Assembly (NCBI GenBank): GCA_021713415.1
Contig: JAKJJQ010000013.1
Coordinates: forward strand, 3,069 to 67,068
Direction: 5' to 3'
Source of the DNA: M0027 sp021713415
Lineage (GTDB): Bacteria; Pseudomonadota; Gammaproteobacteria; Francisellales; Francisellaceae
DNA: 64,000 nucleotides
A program made the translations under genes and the position numbers. A model generated the notes under the pieces. The model did no database searches. It saw only the letters and a program-made list of their open reading frames with translations, and had not been told where the DNA came from. Position 1 is the stretch's first letter. The number at the start of each line of letters is the position of its first letter. This document shows, piece after piece, positions 7,901-15,638 of this stretch.

Positions 7901-9496
7901 TTATCGTTCGTTTGATTGAGAAGGATCATGAAATTCTTTTTTGTTTTGACTCAAGTTAAAAAAGGGAAAGGAACTTTGCTTACACATTACATCACCATAT
8001 GAAGGCAGATATTCTGAATCATCATTTTCTAAGTTAGCTTTACCCATTACCTCACTGTATGAAGGCGGCTTTCCTGGATATTCTGAATTACCATTTGCTA
8101 AGTTAGCTTTTTGCTTATCCATTACCTTACTGTATGGAGGCGGCTTTCCTTTAGATTTTGGATCACCATTTTCTAAGTTATTACCCATTATATCACCATA
8201 TGAAGGCAGATCTCCTTGATATTTTGAAAGGTTAGCTGGTTTTTGCTCACCCATTACCTCACTGTATGAAGGCGGCTTTCCTTTAGATTTTGTTGTTTCA
8301 TGAAATTTTTTTATGAGTTCATCAAAAAACGCTTTAGCAGTATCCAATAAAGAATGTTCATCTTTATTTTTAAATTTTTGACTTTTTTCATTAATAGGTT
8401 CAGATTCTATTAGCTTCATAAAGTAGTCTTTAGCATCTTTTAGAAATTGTAGATCATAAGAATTTAGCATTTTATTAATAACTTTTAACGCCTTTTCAGA
8501 GAATGACGCTGCTTCGGAAAAAAATTCTTTATGATATGTTTTTTGCATATTTTTATGAAGATCTTTAAATTTATTTTCAAGATCAATGTATTTTCTTAGT
8601 TTATTATTAATCTCTATTGAATTTGAATTATATTTTAATAAGTTGTTTTTATCGTCTTTTATTTTAGATAAAACATCATTGATTGTTTCTATTCTTTCTT
8701 TAAGCTTGTTTTTACTATCATCTCTATACTGAGAAAAGTCACGTTTGATAAACTTATTATAGAATGCTTCATGTCTTGTATAATTGTAATCAAATATATC
8801 ATTGCTACTTCGAGTTACATAGTCATACTCTCCGGAAGTGCTTTGTTGTTCTGTTTGGTTAACATTATTGGATTCATATGCTGGTGAATTTTCAGGCAAT
8901 TGCTTATTTTGTTCATCTTTTTTTTCTAATGGAGGTGCAGGTGGTTGAAAATTACTTTTAGAATATAATGATGGATCTTCAGATAAGTGGTTGTTTTGTT
9001 CATCTTTTTTTTCTAATGGAGGTGCAGATGGTTGACAATTACTTTCAGAATATAATGATGGATCTTCAGATAAGTGGTTGTTTTGTTTATCTTTTTTTTC
9101 TAATGGAGGTGCAGGTGGTTGAAAATTACTTTCAGAATATAATGATGGATCTTCAGATAAGTGGTTGTTTTGTTCATCTTCTTTTTCTAATGTAGGTGCA
9201 GATGGTTGAAAATTACTTTCAGAATATAATGATGGATCTTCAGATAAGTGGTTGTTTTGTTCATCTTCTTTTTCTAATGGAGGTGCCGATGGTTGAAAAT
9301 AATCCTCTTCTAATGGAGGTGCTGATGGTTGAAAATAATCCTCTTCTAATGGAGGTGCAGATGGCGGAAAGTCATTTGTAGAGGAAAACTCAGGAGAGTA
9401 TGGATTGCTATAATTATATGTATATGTTTGAAGGTTACTTTCAAAGGGAAATCCAGAGGCGTATGGATTAGTATAACGTGTTATTTCATTTGACAT
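7901..9496 (-). CDS. PSAP-repeat and PPxY-motif protein inserted between V and W; candidate ESCRT/Nedd4-recruiting effector
   Basis: A 531-residue orphan. ATG 9496 is chosen because AGGGG lies 11 bases upstream; the frame extends to 9568 without a ribosome site. Residues 43-205 contain seven copies of a QPSAPPLE-type peptide: five read PSAP and two read PPAP, first 12 and then 29 residues apart. Residues about 230-400 are charged and helical. The tail has PPSY (408), LPSY (430), PPPY (452), PPSY (477) and LPSY (497), usually followed by S/G-x-V/I-M. P(S/T)AP and PPxY are the known late-domain peptides that bind Tsg101 and Nedd4-type WW domains. There is no signal peptide. It runs against the surrounding tail operon, suggesting later acquisition as cargo. 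The host role is inferred. Confidence 0.6.
   Translation of the reverse strand: MSNEITRYTNPYASGFPFESNLQTYTYNYSNPYSPEFSSTNDFPPSAPPLEEDYFQPSAPPLEEDYFQPSAPPLEKEDEQNNHLSEDPSLYSESNFQPSAPTLEKEDEQNNHLSEDPSLYSESNFQPPAPPLEKKDKQNNHLSEDPSLYSESNCQPSAPPLEKKDEQNNHLSEDPSLYSKSNFQPPAPPLEKKDEQNKQLPENSPAYESNNVNQTEQQSTSGEYDYVTRSSNDIFDYNYTRHEAFYNKFIKRDFSQYRDDSKNKLKERIETINDVLSKIKDDKNNLLKYNSNSIEINNKLRKYIDLENKFKDLHKNMQKTYHKEFFSEAASFSEKALKVINKMLNSYDLQFLKDAKDYFMKLIESEPINEKSQKFKNKDEHSLLDTAKAFFDELIKKFHETTKSKGKPPSYSEVMGEQKPANLSKYQGDLPSYGDIMGNNLENGDPKSKGKPPPYSKVMDKQKANLANGNSEYPGKPPSYSEVMGKANLENDDSEYLPSYGDVMCKQSSFPFFNLSQNKKEFHDPSQSNER
8882..9370 (-). repeat. Tandem coding repeats of 36 and 87 bp
   Basis: On the minus strand the PSAP region is built from two 36-bp units (residues 43-66), then four full 87-bp units and a partial fifth (residues 67-205). 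Units differ at a few positions (K/E, S/P), and their nucleotide identity is high. Such arrays expand and contract by slippage, so the PSAP copy number probably varies between strains. Confidence 0.88.
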
Positions 9497-9541
9497 TGTG
9501 CTTAAATCCCCTACTAAATCAATATGAATTAGACCGTCAAT

Positions 9542-9558
9542 AATAACGCAGTGCGTTA
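9542..9558 (-). promoter_or_regulatory. Perfect 17-bp palindrome upstream of the PSAP/PPxY gene
   Basis: ATAACGCAGTGCGTTAT is a perfect inverted repeat of two 8-base arms around one base. It sits 45 bases upstream of the ATG at 9496 (minus strand) and about 140 bases before W on the plus strand. It resembles a dimeric-regulator operator. A related site is at 3024-3040. Confidence 0.45.
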
Positions 9559-9695
9559 TATATGGCAAGATAAAAAATAATCACTGATAAATTATATAGA
9601 TTTAACTTTATGTAATTAATACACTAAATTAGCCAAAAAAGTTATAAATTTCATTTTATAATCTCAAAATAAGTCAACTAAAAAGATAAATTGCA

Positions 9696-10031
9696 ATGAA
9701 TGGAATATCAAAATATGGAAATAAAATGCTTGAAGATTTTGAGCATGTAAAACAAAGCATTGAAGATATCTTAACAACACCAATCGGTTCAAGAGTAATG
9801 AATAGAAGTTATGGCTCTAAATTATTTAATTTGATTGATCAGCCGTTTAATCAAATAACACTGGCAAAAATATTGAATGCGACATTAGAAGCAGTCACTA
9901 TTTGGGAGAAGCGTGTACGTGTCAGTCAAATTAAAGTTAATCGTAATAGCTTACATCATATTTTATTAGATATTGAATTTATTTATTTAGTTAATGGAAA
10001 GAAAAATAATCTTTGGGGTATCGTAATATGA
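9696..10031 (+). CDS. W: Baseplate wedge protein, P2 gpW / T4 gp25-like
   Basis: A 111-residue wedge component (P2 W is about 115). The family core is visible in HVKQSIEDILTTPIGSRVMNRSYGSKLFNLID at residues 17-48; the repeated 'ILTTP-GSR-MR-YGS-L' pattern is typical of gp25-like proteins. These proteins attach the sheath to the baseplate and trigger contraction. The stop overlaps the start of J (ATGA). Confident. Confidence 0.92.
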   Translation: MNGISKYGNKMLEDFEHVKQSIEDILTTPIGSRVMNRSYGSKLFNLIDQPFNQITLAKILNATLEAVTIWEKRVRVSQIKVNRNSLHHILLDIEFIYLVNGKKNNLWGIVI

Positions 10032-10876
10032 AAAAAATTGACTTATCCAAACTACCTTTACCTGCAGCAATTCAAAACGTTGACTATGAAGATAACTATA
10101 ATTTACTGTTGAATGATTTTAAAGAGAGGCTGCCAGAGTATGATGCAGATCTTATTTCTGATCCCGCAGTTAAAATACTTCAGTCTTGCGCATATGGCTT
10201 AACTTTATATCAAATGAGAGTTAATGATGCGGTTAAATCTGTTTTGATTTCATCAGCTAAAGACTCTGATTTGGATAATCTAGGTGCTTTATTAGCAGTT
10301 TTTAGGGAAAAAGATGAATTAGATGATCGTTTTAGATTAAGAATAATTAATGCATTAGAAAAAGCATCAACTGCAGGAAGTCAGTGCGCATATGAAGCAT
10401 TAACAATGGAGTCTGATGCTAGGGTAATTGATGTTGTAGCTTATGATGATATGCACAAGCCGGGTGTTGCATTTATACTAATTCAAAGTTGTGAATATCA
10501 ATGTGGCCGAGCATCTGAAGAATTAATTAGTAAGGTAACCAGTTATTTATCTGCGCCAGAACGGAAACCTTTAGGGTGTAAAATAGTTGTTTTAAGTGTT
10601 AAGCCGTATCAGTACTCAATTGAAGCAAAAATTGTACTTGATAAACAGTCAAATCAATCGCTAGTGCTTAAAACACTTAAAGATAATATCAAATTGTTTA
10701 CACAAACACGCCATCGTATTGGTCAATCAATCCCTTTATCTGAAATATATGCACGACTAAACATAGAGGGTGTTAGCTATGTTGATCAGTTAATACAACC
10801 TGTAGAGTCAATTAATACTTCAAATAGAGAAACACCTTATTGTCGGGAAATTAAAATTGAGGTAAGTGATGAATAG
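10028..10876 (+). CDS. J: Baseplate assembly protein, P2 gpJ-like
   Basis: A 282-residue wedge protein (P2 J about 302). I start at ATG 10028, overlapping the W stop in ATGA; a TTG at 10013 is in frame but unneeded. The N-terminal LPAAIQNVDYEDNYNLLLND and the segment SSAKDSDLDNLGALLAVFR, followed by D-D-RFR-R, match the J family. J forms the arms that link W to the fibre-bearing I protein. Its end overlaps the start of I by 8 bases, so W, J and I are translated as a coupled set. Confidence 0.93.
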   Translation: MKKIDLSKLPLPAAIQNVDYEDNYNLLLNDFKERLPEYDADLISDPAVKILQSCAYGLTLYQMRVNDAVKSVLISSAKDSDLDNLGALLAVFREKDELDDRFRLRIINALEKASTAGSQCAYEALTMESDARVIDVVAYDDMHKPGVAFILIQSCEYQCGRASEELISKVTSYLSAPERKPLGCKIVVLSVKPYQYSIEAKIVLDKQSNQSLVLKTLKDNIKLFTQTRHRIGQSIPLSEIYARLNIEGVSYVDQLIQPVESINTSNRETPYCREIKIEVSDE

Positions 10877-11399
10877 TTTAATGATACTACCACCGAATGC
10901 AACTAAATTAGAACAGTCGATTGTTGCAGCATTTTTAAATCAGTTAGCACAAAAAGATGTTTTTATCCGTAGTCTATTTAATCCGGATGAAGCTTTAGAT
11001 GTATTTCTAGTTTATTTAGCGCAATTATTATCAATAGATTTTGAATTATATCATCAAGTTTTAGAGCCAGAGAAACGCTTGATGATTAAACAATCAATTG
11101 AAGTACATCGCCAAAAAGGCACACTTGGTGCACTCAAAAGTGCATTAGATACTTTGAACTATCCAATAAGTATTAGTGAATGGTATGAGTCTGACTATCT
11201 AAAAGCACATACTTTTAGCTTAACGATTGATTTAACTAATCATGATCATGTCGATTTGGAAATGATTAATCATGTGGTGAAAAAACATAAAAATTTACAA
11301 AGTAGTTATTGTTTAAAGCTAAATAATAATTTGAATTTAGCCATTTTTATTTTTGCATCTTTTAGTATTGAACATACTTTTGTACTTCAAGGAGATTAA
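10869..11399 (+). CDS. I: Baseplate/tail protein, P2 gpI-like
   Basis: A 176-residue protein, the same length as P2 gpI. The N terminus MILPPNATKLEQSIVAAF matches the family start 'LLPPNAT-LE'. The middle contains the IEVHRQKGTLGALKSALDTL segment, typical of gpI. It connects the baseplate to the tail fibre. ATG 10869 is preferred to the GTG three bases earlier, and overlaps the J stop. The next gene, a fibre N-terminal protein, follows after 5 bases. Confidence 0.92.
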   Translation: MNSLMILPPNATKLEQSIVAAFLNQLAQKDVFIRSLFNPDEALDVFLVYLAQLLSIDFELYHQVLEPEKRLMIKQSIEVHRQKGTLGALKSALDTLNYPISISEWYESDYLKAHTFSLTIDLTNHDHVDLEMINHVVKKHKNLQSSYCLKLNNNLNLAIFIFASFSIEHTFVLQGD

Positions 11400-11404
11400 A
11401 GATT

Positions 11405-11881
11405 ATGTATGAAATTAAACTAACTGAATCTGCTCGAGAAAAATTAGCATTAAGTTCAATTGATAAAAATACACTACAGTTAGCTAATTTTACAGTGAGT
11501 AATCAAAGTGATGATTATGATTTATCGTCTGTCATTTTTGAACAACCTATTAATCAAGTTGATGTTCGTGGTGATGAAATTTTAGTTAGTTGTGTAATTC
11601 CTGAGACAGTTGAAGATGTTTGGCTTAAGTTTATTGCCATATTTGATGATAAAAATGAAGTCATAGCTTGTGGTAATTTACCGGAATTTTATAAGCCTAA
11701 GTTTGAAGTGTCACCTTCCGTTTGTAATTATTTAGTTAAGTTTAAGTATGCTCATGCAGATCAATTGACGATTGATTTTGATTCACAAGCTTATGTATCT
11801 AAAAAAGATTATTGCCAATTATCAGCATCGGTTATTCAATTAATGAATCATCATATAGCGCATATCTGGCCTAAAAAGTAG
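11405..11881 (+). CDS. Tail fibre attachment protein (gpH N-terminal/DUF3751-like)
   Basis: A 158-residue protein resembling only the baseplate-attaching N-terminal part of P2-type fibres. The pattern VSCVIPETVEDVWLKFIAIFDDK, continued by EVIACGNLPEFYKP (residues 58-95), fits the family signature 'IP--V-GF-IRE-GLFD--G-LIA-GN-PETYKP'. In phage P2 this domain is fused to a long shaft and receptor-binding tip. Here the shaft is missing and a separate gene follows, so fibre function seems split or reduced. Position between I and the next orphan supports the assignment. Confidence 0.7.
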   Translation: MYEIKLTESAREKLALSSIDKNTLQLANFTVSNQSDDYDLSSVIFEQPINQVDVRGDEILVSCVIPETVEDVWLKFIAIFDDKNEVIACGNLPEFYKPKFEVSPSVCNYLVKFKYAHADQLTIDFDSQAYVSKKDYCQLSASVIQLMNHHIAHIWPKK

Positions 11882-11915
11882 TGTTCTTTAAAGTTAAATT
11901 ATAAGGAGGTATATC

Positions 11916-12611
11916 ATGTCAACAGTCAATGATGTCATTATAGCGGCATCAACATTAACAGAAACTGTCGCAAATCAGTGTAAAGTAATTGATGATAAAT
12001 TAGCTCAATTAGATCAATTTCAAGCAGAAATACTACAAAGAGAGAAAGCCGCTTGGTCCCCTTATTGGCGCTTATCTCGTAATCAAATTGGAACAATAAC
12101 AGATGGTATTTTAGACTATTTTTCAATTATTCATGATTGTGATATTACATTTGAAGTGATTAAAACAATCAAAACAAATGTTATTTGGCAAGATCGAGAC
12201 TCACAAGAGCAAGAAATTTTAAAGGCAATGAATAAAGAAAATATTCAACATACGCTACCTGAATTCAATATCATTAAAATGACTTGGAAAAAAATTTTTG
12301 TAGAGGATAAAGGGCGTTTATTTTTTCAAATGATTAAATATCATACCTGGGTAACAAATGCTTGCTATGCAAAACTAGTTAGTGGGCATTTAAGTGGTAG
12401 TTATTTTGAAAATATTAGTGATCAATGGGGGTTATGTGGCACAAGTAAATTATTAAATCATACGTCATATACCACACCACATCCATATGCACAAAGTGAA
12501 ACAGGTGAGGTTCATTTTTGTTTATTAGGTACTGTTGCTGGACGTTTTTCATTAGATAGAAATAATCCTAAATGGGGGTATTTACCCTATATACAAGTGC
12601 TAGAAGATTAG
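11916..12611 (+). CDS. Probable tail fibre / receptor-binding protein
   Basis: A 231-residue protein preceded by a strong AAGGAGG. Residues 1-45 look like an alpha-helical coiled trunk; the rest is rich in Trp, Tyr and His (about 160-225: YFENISDQWGLCGTSK, TVAGRFSLDRNNPKWGYLPY), as in globular fibre tips. I recognise no family. Its place directly after the fibre N-terminal protein, where H continues in P2, makes it the likely adhesin that sets target range. Such genes diverge fast. An enzymatic or chaperone role is possible. Confidence 0.5.
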   Translation: MSTVNDVIIAASTLTETVANQCKVIDDKLAQLDQFQAEILQREKAAWSPYWRLSRNQIGTITDGILDYFSIIHDCDITFEVIKTIKTNVIWQDRDSQEQEILKAMNKENIQHTLPEFNIIKMTWKKIFVEDKGRLFFQMIKYHTWVTNACYAKLVSGHLSGSYFENISDQWGLCGTSKLLNHTSYTTPHPYAQSETGEVHFCLLGTVAGRFSLDRNNPKWGYLPYIQVLED

Positions 12612-12632
12612 TTAAAAAAGGAGTAAGTTAAC

Positions 12633-13019
12633 ATGAAGTTTACAGATGATGAGCTAGTTAAATCTAAATTAACAAAAAGAGAAGAATTACGATATATAAT
12701 ACATCAATCAGTCGGTGATACAGAAAGCTTATTTAGTGCTGACTCTGATTTACTACAGTTGGTTGTTTTATTAATTTTAGAGATGTATACACAACTAAAA
12801 GATCATGAAATAGTTAAGCAATTATTATTAAATATTGAGCCTACGACTTTTAATCTGCTAGTTATTTTATATGAAAAACTTCAAAACCAACAAAATATTT
12901 TTCCGATTGAAATTAAGCAGAAATACAAATTAGATCAAAAAATTATAGATGATATTGTTCAACGTTATGCTTCAACAGCATCACATCTTGAGTGTTATTA
13001 TCAAAAAACACAAAGCTAA
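12633..13019 (+). CDS. Orphan tail-operon protein, helical
   Basis: A 128-residue, acidic and mainly helical soluble protein with a good AAAAGGAG site. No signal peptide or membrane segment is visible, so it is not an obvious holin or endolysin. In P2 this place, between the fibre and sheath genes, holds the fibre chaperone G, and a chaperone role is the simplest positional guess; sequence does not confirm it. The spanin-like gene begins 4 bases after its stop. Confidence 0.5.
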   Translation: MKFTDDELVKSKLTKREELRYIIHQSVGDTESLFSADSDLLQLVVLLILEMYTQLKDHEIVKQLLLNIEPTTFNLLVILYEKLQNQQNIFPIEIKQKYKLDQKIIDDIVQRYASTASHLECYYQKTQS

Positions 13020-13023
13020 ATCA

Positions 13024-13326
13024 ATGTTTAAATCAATTATTGTAATGGTGGTATCTTTTGTTTTTCTATCTTTATTTATTATAGGTTTTGCCATTGTATG
13101 GTATCAACTTGATTTGGCAAATACACAGATTAAAGAGATGGAAAAAAGTTGGCGAGATTCAGTTAATAGTGCCATGTTGGCAATGAAGTATAGGCAAAGT
13201 TTAAATGAACAATTTATTGAAGATGAAAAAGAGATTAGTCAATCTATTGATCATTGTCTTAATCAGTCTGTACCTGATGATATTAAGCGCTTGCTCGCTA
13301 TTTACGAGCAAACCAACAATTATTAA
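13024..13326 (+). CDS. Rz-like inner-membrane spanin (i-spanin)
   Basis: A 100-residue protein starting at ATG 13024, just after the preceding stop. A single N-terminal membrane segment (residues about 4-27, SIIVMVVSFVFLSLFIIG) is followed by a charged, coiled-coil-like periplasmic part (about 30-85). This is the topology of phage Rz/LysB i-spanins, which with Rz1 fuse inner and outer membranes in the last step of lysis. The decisive clue is the Rz1-like lipoprotein that begins inside this gene in another frame. Sequence itself is not conserved among spanins. Confidence 0.65.
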   Translation: MFKSIIVMVVSFVFLSLFIIGFAIVWYQLDLANTQIKEMEKSWRDSVNSAMLAMKYRQSLNEQFIEDEKEISQSIDHCLNQSVPDDIKRLLAIYEQTNNY

Positions 13327-13486
13327 AAAAGATTATATACCACCATCATTAATGGCAATGAATGAATTATATTGTGAAGTTGAAAGTTATCGTGATTTAG
13401 TGCTTTGCTTAAGAAGGCTAAAAGATAACTTAAGTCAATGTAATTTTGATAAAAAGCTCATTGGCCAATTGGTATTTTCAGCATAA
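13223..13486 (+). CDS. Rz1-like outer-membrane spanin lipoprotein, overlapping Rz
   Basis: An 87-residue lipoprotein read in the +1 frame relative to the Rz-like gene, overlapping it by 104 bases. The start MKKRLVNLLIIVLIS at 13223 gives a textbook short lipoprotein signal; an upstream ATG at 13205 is possible. The lipobox is ILSAC (Cys at residue 24), and the residues after it, SLFT, do not contain the Asp+2 avoidance signal. The mature part is longer than in lambda Rz1. Rz/Rz1 overlap in different frames is a hallmark of phage spanins in Gram-negative hosts. Release of particles by lysis is the inferred role. Confidence 0.68.
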   Translation: MKKRLVNLLIIVLISLYLMILSACSLFTSKPTIIKKDYIPPSLMAMNELYCEVESYRDLVLCLRRLKDNLSQCNFDKKLIGQLVFSA

Positions 13487-13569
13487 ATATTAAAATTTTT
13501 GTTTTTTTAGCCAAAAATAAAACTTTATATAAAGTATAGTCATATTAATTATTCAAAGGAGGTAGTTCT

Positions 13570-14715
13570 ATGTCAGATAGTTTTTTTCATGGTGTTGAAA
13601 TAATTGAAACAGACGATGGTATTCGACCTATTCAAACTGTGCGAAGTTCTGTTATTGGTCTTATTGGAGTAGCAGATGATGCAGATGAAACGGTATTTCC
13701 ACTTAATGAGCCTGTATTAATTACAAATCGTAAAGATACAGCAAAACTAGGAAAATCTGGAAGTTTAGTTGATGCAGTTAATTTAATCTATGATCAAATC
13801 GGTGCAGTTGTTGTTATTGTACGGGTTGAAAAAAGTGATAATCAACAAGAGCAAATGGCAAATATGATTGGCGGTGTTGATGAGAATGAAAAAAGGACTG
13901 GCATTAACGTATTGATGGATTCTGAAAGTAAGCTAGGTGTTAAGCCAAAATTACTAATTGCACCTGGGTTTAGTTCTGAAGTTGCAGTAGTAGAAGCATT
14001 AAAGTCAATAGCACAGCGCTTAAAAGCAATTGTGATTGCTGAGAGTCCATCAACAACTGATAGTGATGCAATTGAATATATTCAAAACTTTGATCATTCA
14101 AGAATTTATGTTGTTGATCCAAGTATCTGTATTTTAAAAAATGGTATAAAAACAGTTGTACCTTGTAGTAGTTTAATTGCTGGATTAATTGCTAAAGTTG
14201 ATCATCAATATGGCTGGCATCTTAGTCCTTCAAACCATGTATTAAATGGAGTTGTTGGCGCACAACGAGCAATTGAATATAGCTATTATGAACAATCAAA
14301 AGCCAATCTTTTAAATGAAAACCGTATTAATGTCATTATTCGTCAAAATGGTTGGCGTTTATGGGGAAATCGAACAACATCTTCTGATCCAAAATGGCAA
14401 TTTTTATGTATTAGGCGTACAGCTGATATGATTAATGAGTCCTTATTATATGCTCACCAATGGGCAGTTGATCGTGGAATTACAAAAACTTTTATTGATG
14501 ATGTGACAATGAGTGTTAATGACTATCTACGCACTTTAATAGCACAAGGAAGAATCATTGGCGGTAAATGTTGGGTGGATGAAACAGTTAATAGCAACAA
14601 TGAGATATTAAATGGACATATTACATTTGATTTTGATTTTACACCGGTTTATCCAGCTGAACGTATTACATTTCGCTCGCGTCTAACAGATGATTATTTA
14701 GAAGAAATATTTTAA
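13570..14715 (+). CDS. FI: Contractile tail sheath protein, P2 gpFI-like
   Basis: A 381-residue sheath subunit (P2 FI about 396), with AAAGGAGG upstream. Family features include the N-terminal FFHGVEIIETDDGIRPI start, the VVIVRVE strand and the APGFSS segment. The C-terminal domain (RNGWRLWGNRTT, then DVTMSVNDYLRTLIAQG and GGKCWVD) matches the conserved sheath core. Contraction of this polymer drives the tube into a target. The 83-base gap before it is AT-rich, one of the wider gaps in this half of the cluster, and could hold a promoter, but I see no convincing -35/-10 pair. Confidence 0.96.
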   Translation: MSDSFFHGVEIIETDDGIRPIQTVRSSVIGLIGVADDADETVFPLNEPVLITNRKDTAKLGKSGSLVDAVNLIYDQIGAVVVIVRVEKSDNQQEQMANMIGGVDENEKRTGINVLMDSESKLGVKPKLLIAPGFSSEVAVVEALKSIAQRLKAIVIAESPSTTDSDAIEYIQNFDHSRIYVVDPSICILKNGIKTVVPCSSLIAGLIAKVDHQYGWHLSPSNHVLNGVVGAQRAIEYSYYEQSKANLLNENRINVIIRQNGWRLWGNRTTSSDPKWQFLCIRRTADMINESLLYAHQWAVDRGITKTFIDDVTMSVNDYLRTLIAQGRIIGGKCWVDETVNSNNEILNGHITFDFDFTPVYPAERITFRSRLTDDYLEEIF

Positions 14716-14727
14716 TGGAGGTGATAG

Positions 14728-15228
14728 ATGATAGGAGATCGTATTTTATTAAATTTTGGTGTTTATCTTGATGGTTATGGTTATTTAGGAGAGGCATCAG
14801 AAGTACAACTGCCCAAAATAACATTAAAAACAGCAGAACTTTCAGCAGCTGGAATTTCAGGCATCATTGAAGTTGATTTAGGTAAAGTTGAAAAAATGGA
14901 ATCAAGTTTTAAATTAAAAGGAGTCCATATAAAACCAATTAATGCATTAGGTTTAGGTAATTCAATACCTTTAATCTTAAGAGCAGCAATTAAAAATGCT
15001 GATGGCACAATTAAGCAAATCATTATTGAAATGCGCGGTTTAATCAAAGAAATTGATCATGGTACTTTTAATAGTGAAGATATGGGGGAAACATCAGTTT
15101 TAATGAGTGTACATTACTATCGTTTAAGTGAAGATAATGAAGATATTATTGAAATTGATCCAATGAATAATATTCGTAAAATTAATGGTGAAAACTCATT
15201 AGCTGATAGTATTAAAGCAATTAATTAG
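14728..15228 (+). CDS. FII: Tail tube protein, P2 gpFII-like
   Basis: A 166-residue inner tube subunit (P2 about 172) with GGAGG 7 bases before the ATG. Typical elements are the N-terminal LNFGVYLDGYGYLGEASEVQLPKI and the middle EVDLGKVEKMES. The late RGLIKEIDHGTFNSEDMGE matches the 'RG-----G-----G' pattern of FII proteins. It stacks as hexameric rings within the sheath. It sits 12 bases after FI, as in P2. Confident. Confidence 0.95.
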   Translation: MIGDRILLNFGVYLDGYGYLGEASEVQLPKITLKTAELSAAGISGIIEVDLGKVEKMESSFKLKGVHIKPINALGLGNSIPLILRAAIKNADGTIKQIIIEMRGLIKEIDHGTFNSEDMGETSVLMSVHYYRLSEDNEDIIEIDPMNNIRKINGENSLADSIKAIN

Positions 15229-15243
15229 TAAGGAGATAGACAG

Positions 15244-15501
15244 ATGGAAATTATCTTAAATGAGGATGTAAATTTACTGAATGGTATAAAAACAAAACTA
15301 GTTGAATTAAGAGAGCCAACACCAAGAGATTTGTTAAACATCAGTAATATTAAACAAGTAGAATTTAAAGAAATTACTTTGATTTCTAATTTAACGAGTA
15401 TTGATATTGAAAGTATTAAAGATATGCCAATGAAAGACTATAAAAAATTACAAAATGCATTAGAGGTGATTTATAGTGATGATGCTACATCCCCAAAGTA
15501 A
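15244..15501 (+). CDS. E: Tail assembly chaperone, short form (P2 gpE-like)
   Basis: An 85-residue product translated in the zero frame, ending at TAA 15499-15501 directly after a slippery heptamer. It contains the LREPTPRDLLNISNIKQVEF pattern typical of the gpE/gp41 family of tail chaperones, which coat the tape measure protein during tail assembly. P2 E is about 91 residues. The frameshifted long form is annotated separately. The order tube-E-tape measure is as in P2. Confidence 0.88.
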   Translation: MEIILNEDVNLLNGIKTKLVELREPTPRDLLNISNIKQVEFKEITLISNLTSIDIESIKDMPMKDYKKLQNALEVIYSDDATSPK

Positions 15502-15638
15502 TCACTGAAAAATTATTTGTCATTGCAACCCAAACATCATGGCCATTATCTGAGTTATATGATCTTTCAATCTCTGAAGTTAATTACTATTTCAATTTAG
15601 CAAAACAGTGGATTCATAAAGGAATACAATCATGTTAA
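15244..15638 (+). CDS. E+E': Tail assembly chaperone, -1 frameshifted long form (P2 gpE+E'-like)
   Basis: If ribosomes slip back one base at CCCAAAG (15492-15498), they avoid the TAA and add about 46 residues, ending at TAA 15636-15638. The product is about 131 residues, close to P2 E+E' (about 142). The added part contains WPLSELYDLSISEVNYY, which fits the E' family core 'WP-SELD-L-LSEL--W', so the second frame is a real coding sequence. Its end overlaps the ATG of the tape measure gene (15632). Short and long forms together are required in P2-type tails. Confidence 0.85.
15492..15498 (+). promoter_or_regulatory. Programmed -1 ribosomal frameshift site CCCAAAG
   Basis: The heptamer is read C CCA AAG in the zero frame and CCC AAA G after slippage, a standard XXXYYYZ site. 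The zero-frame TAA stop follows immediately, which itself favours pausing. Downstream in the -1 frame the E' signature is intact. Any stimulatory RNA structure further downstream was not evaluated. Confidence 0.82.

Noticed and set aside
8882..9370. CRISPR-like array
   Set aside because: The repeats are contiguous coding repeats without unique spacers, and no cas genes are in the window.
8968..9381. Plus-strand reading frames with repeated ISGCFVHLFFLMEV-type peptides
   Set aside because: They are the antisense of the PSAP repeat array on the minus strand and have no ribosome sites.
9497..9568. Longer N terminus for the PSAP/PPxY protein
   Set aside because: The upstream ATG lacks a ribosome site and its codons run over the palindrome at 9542-9558.
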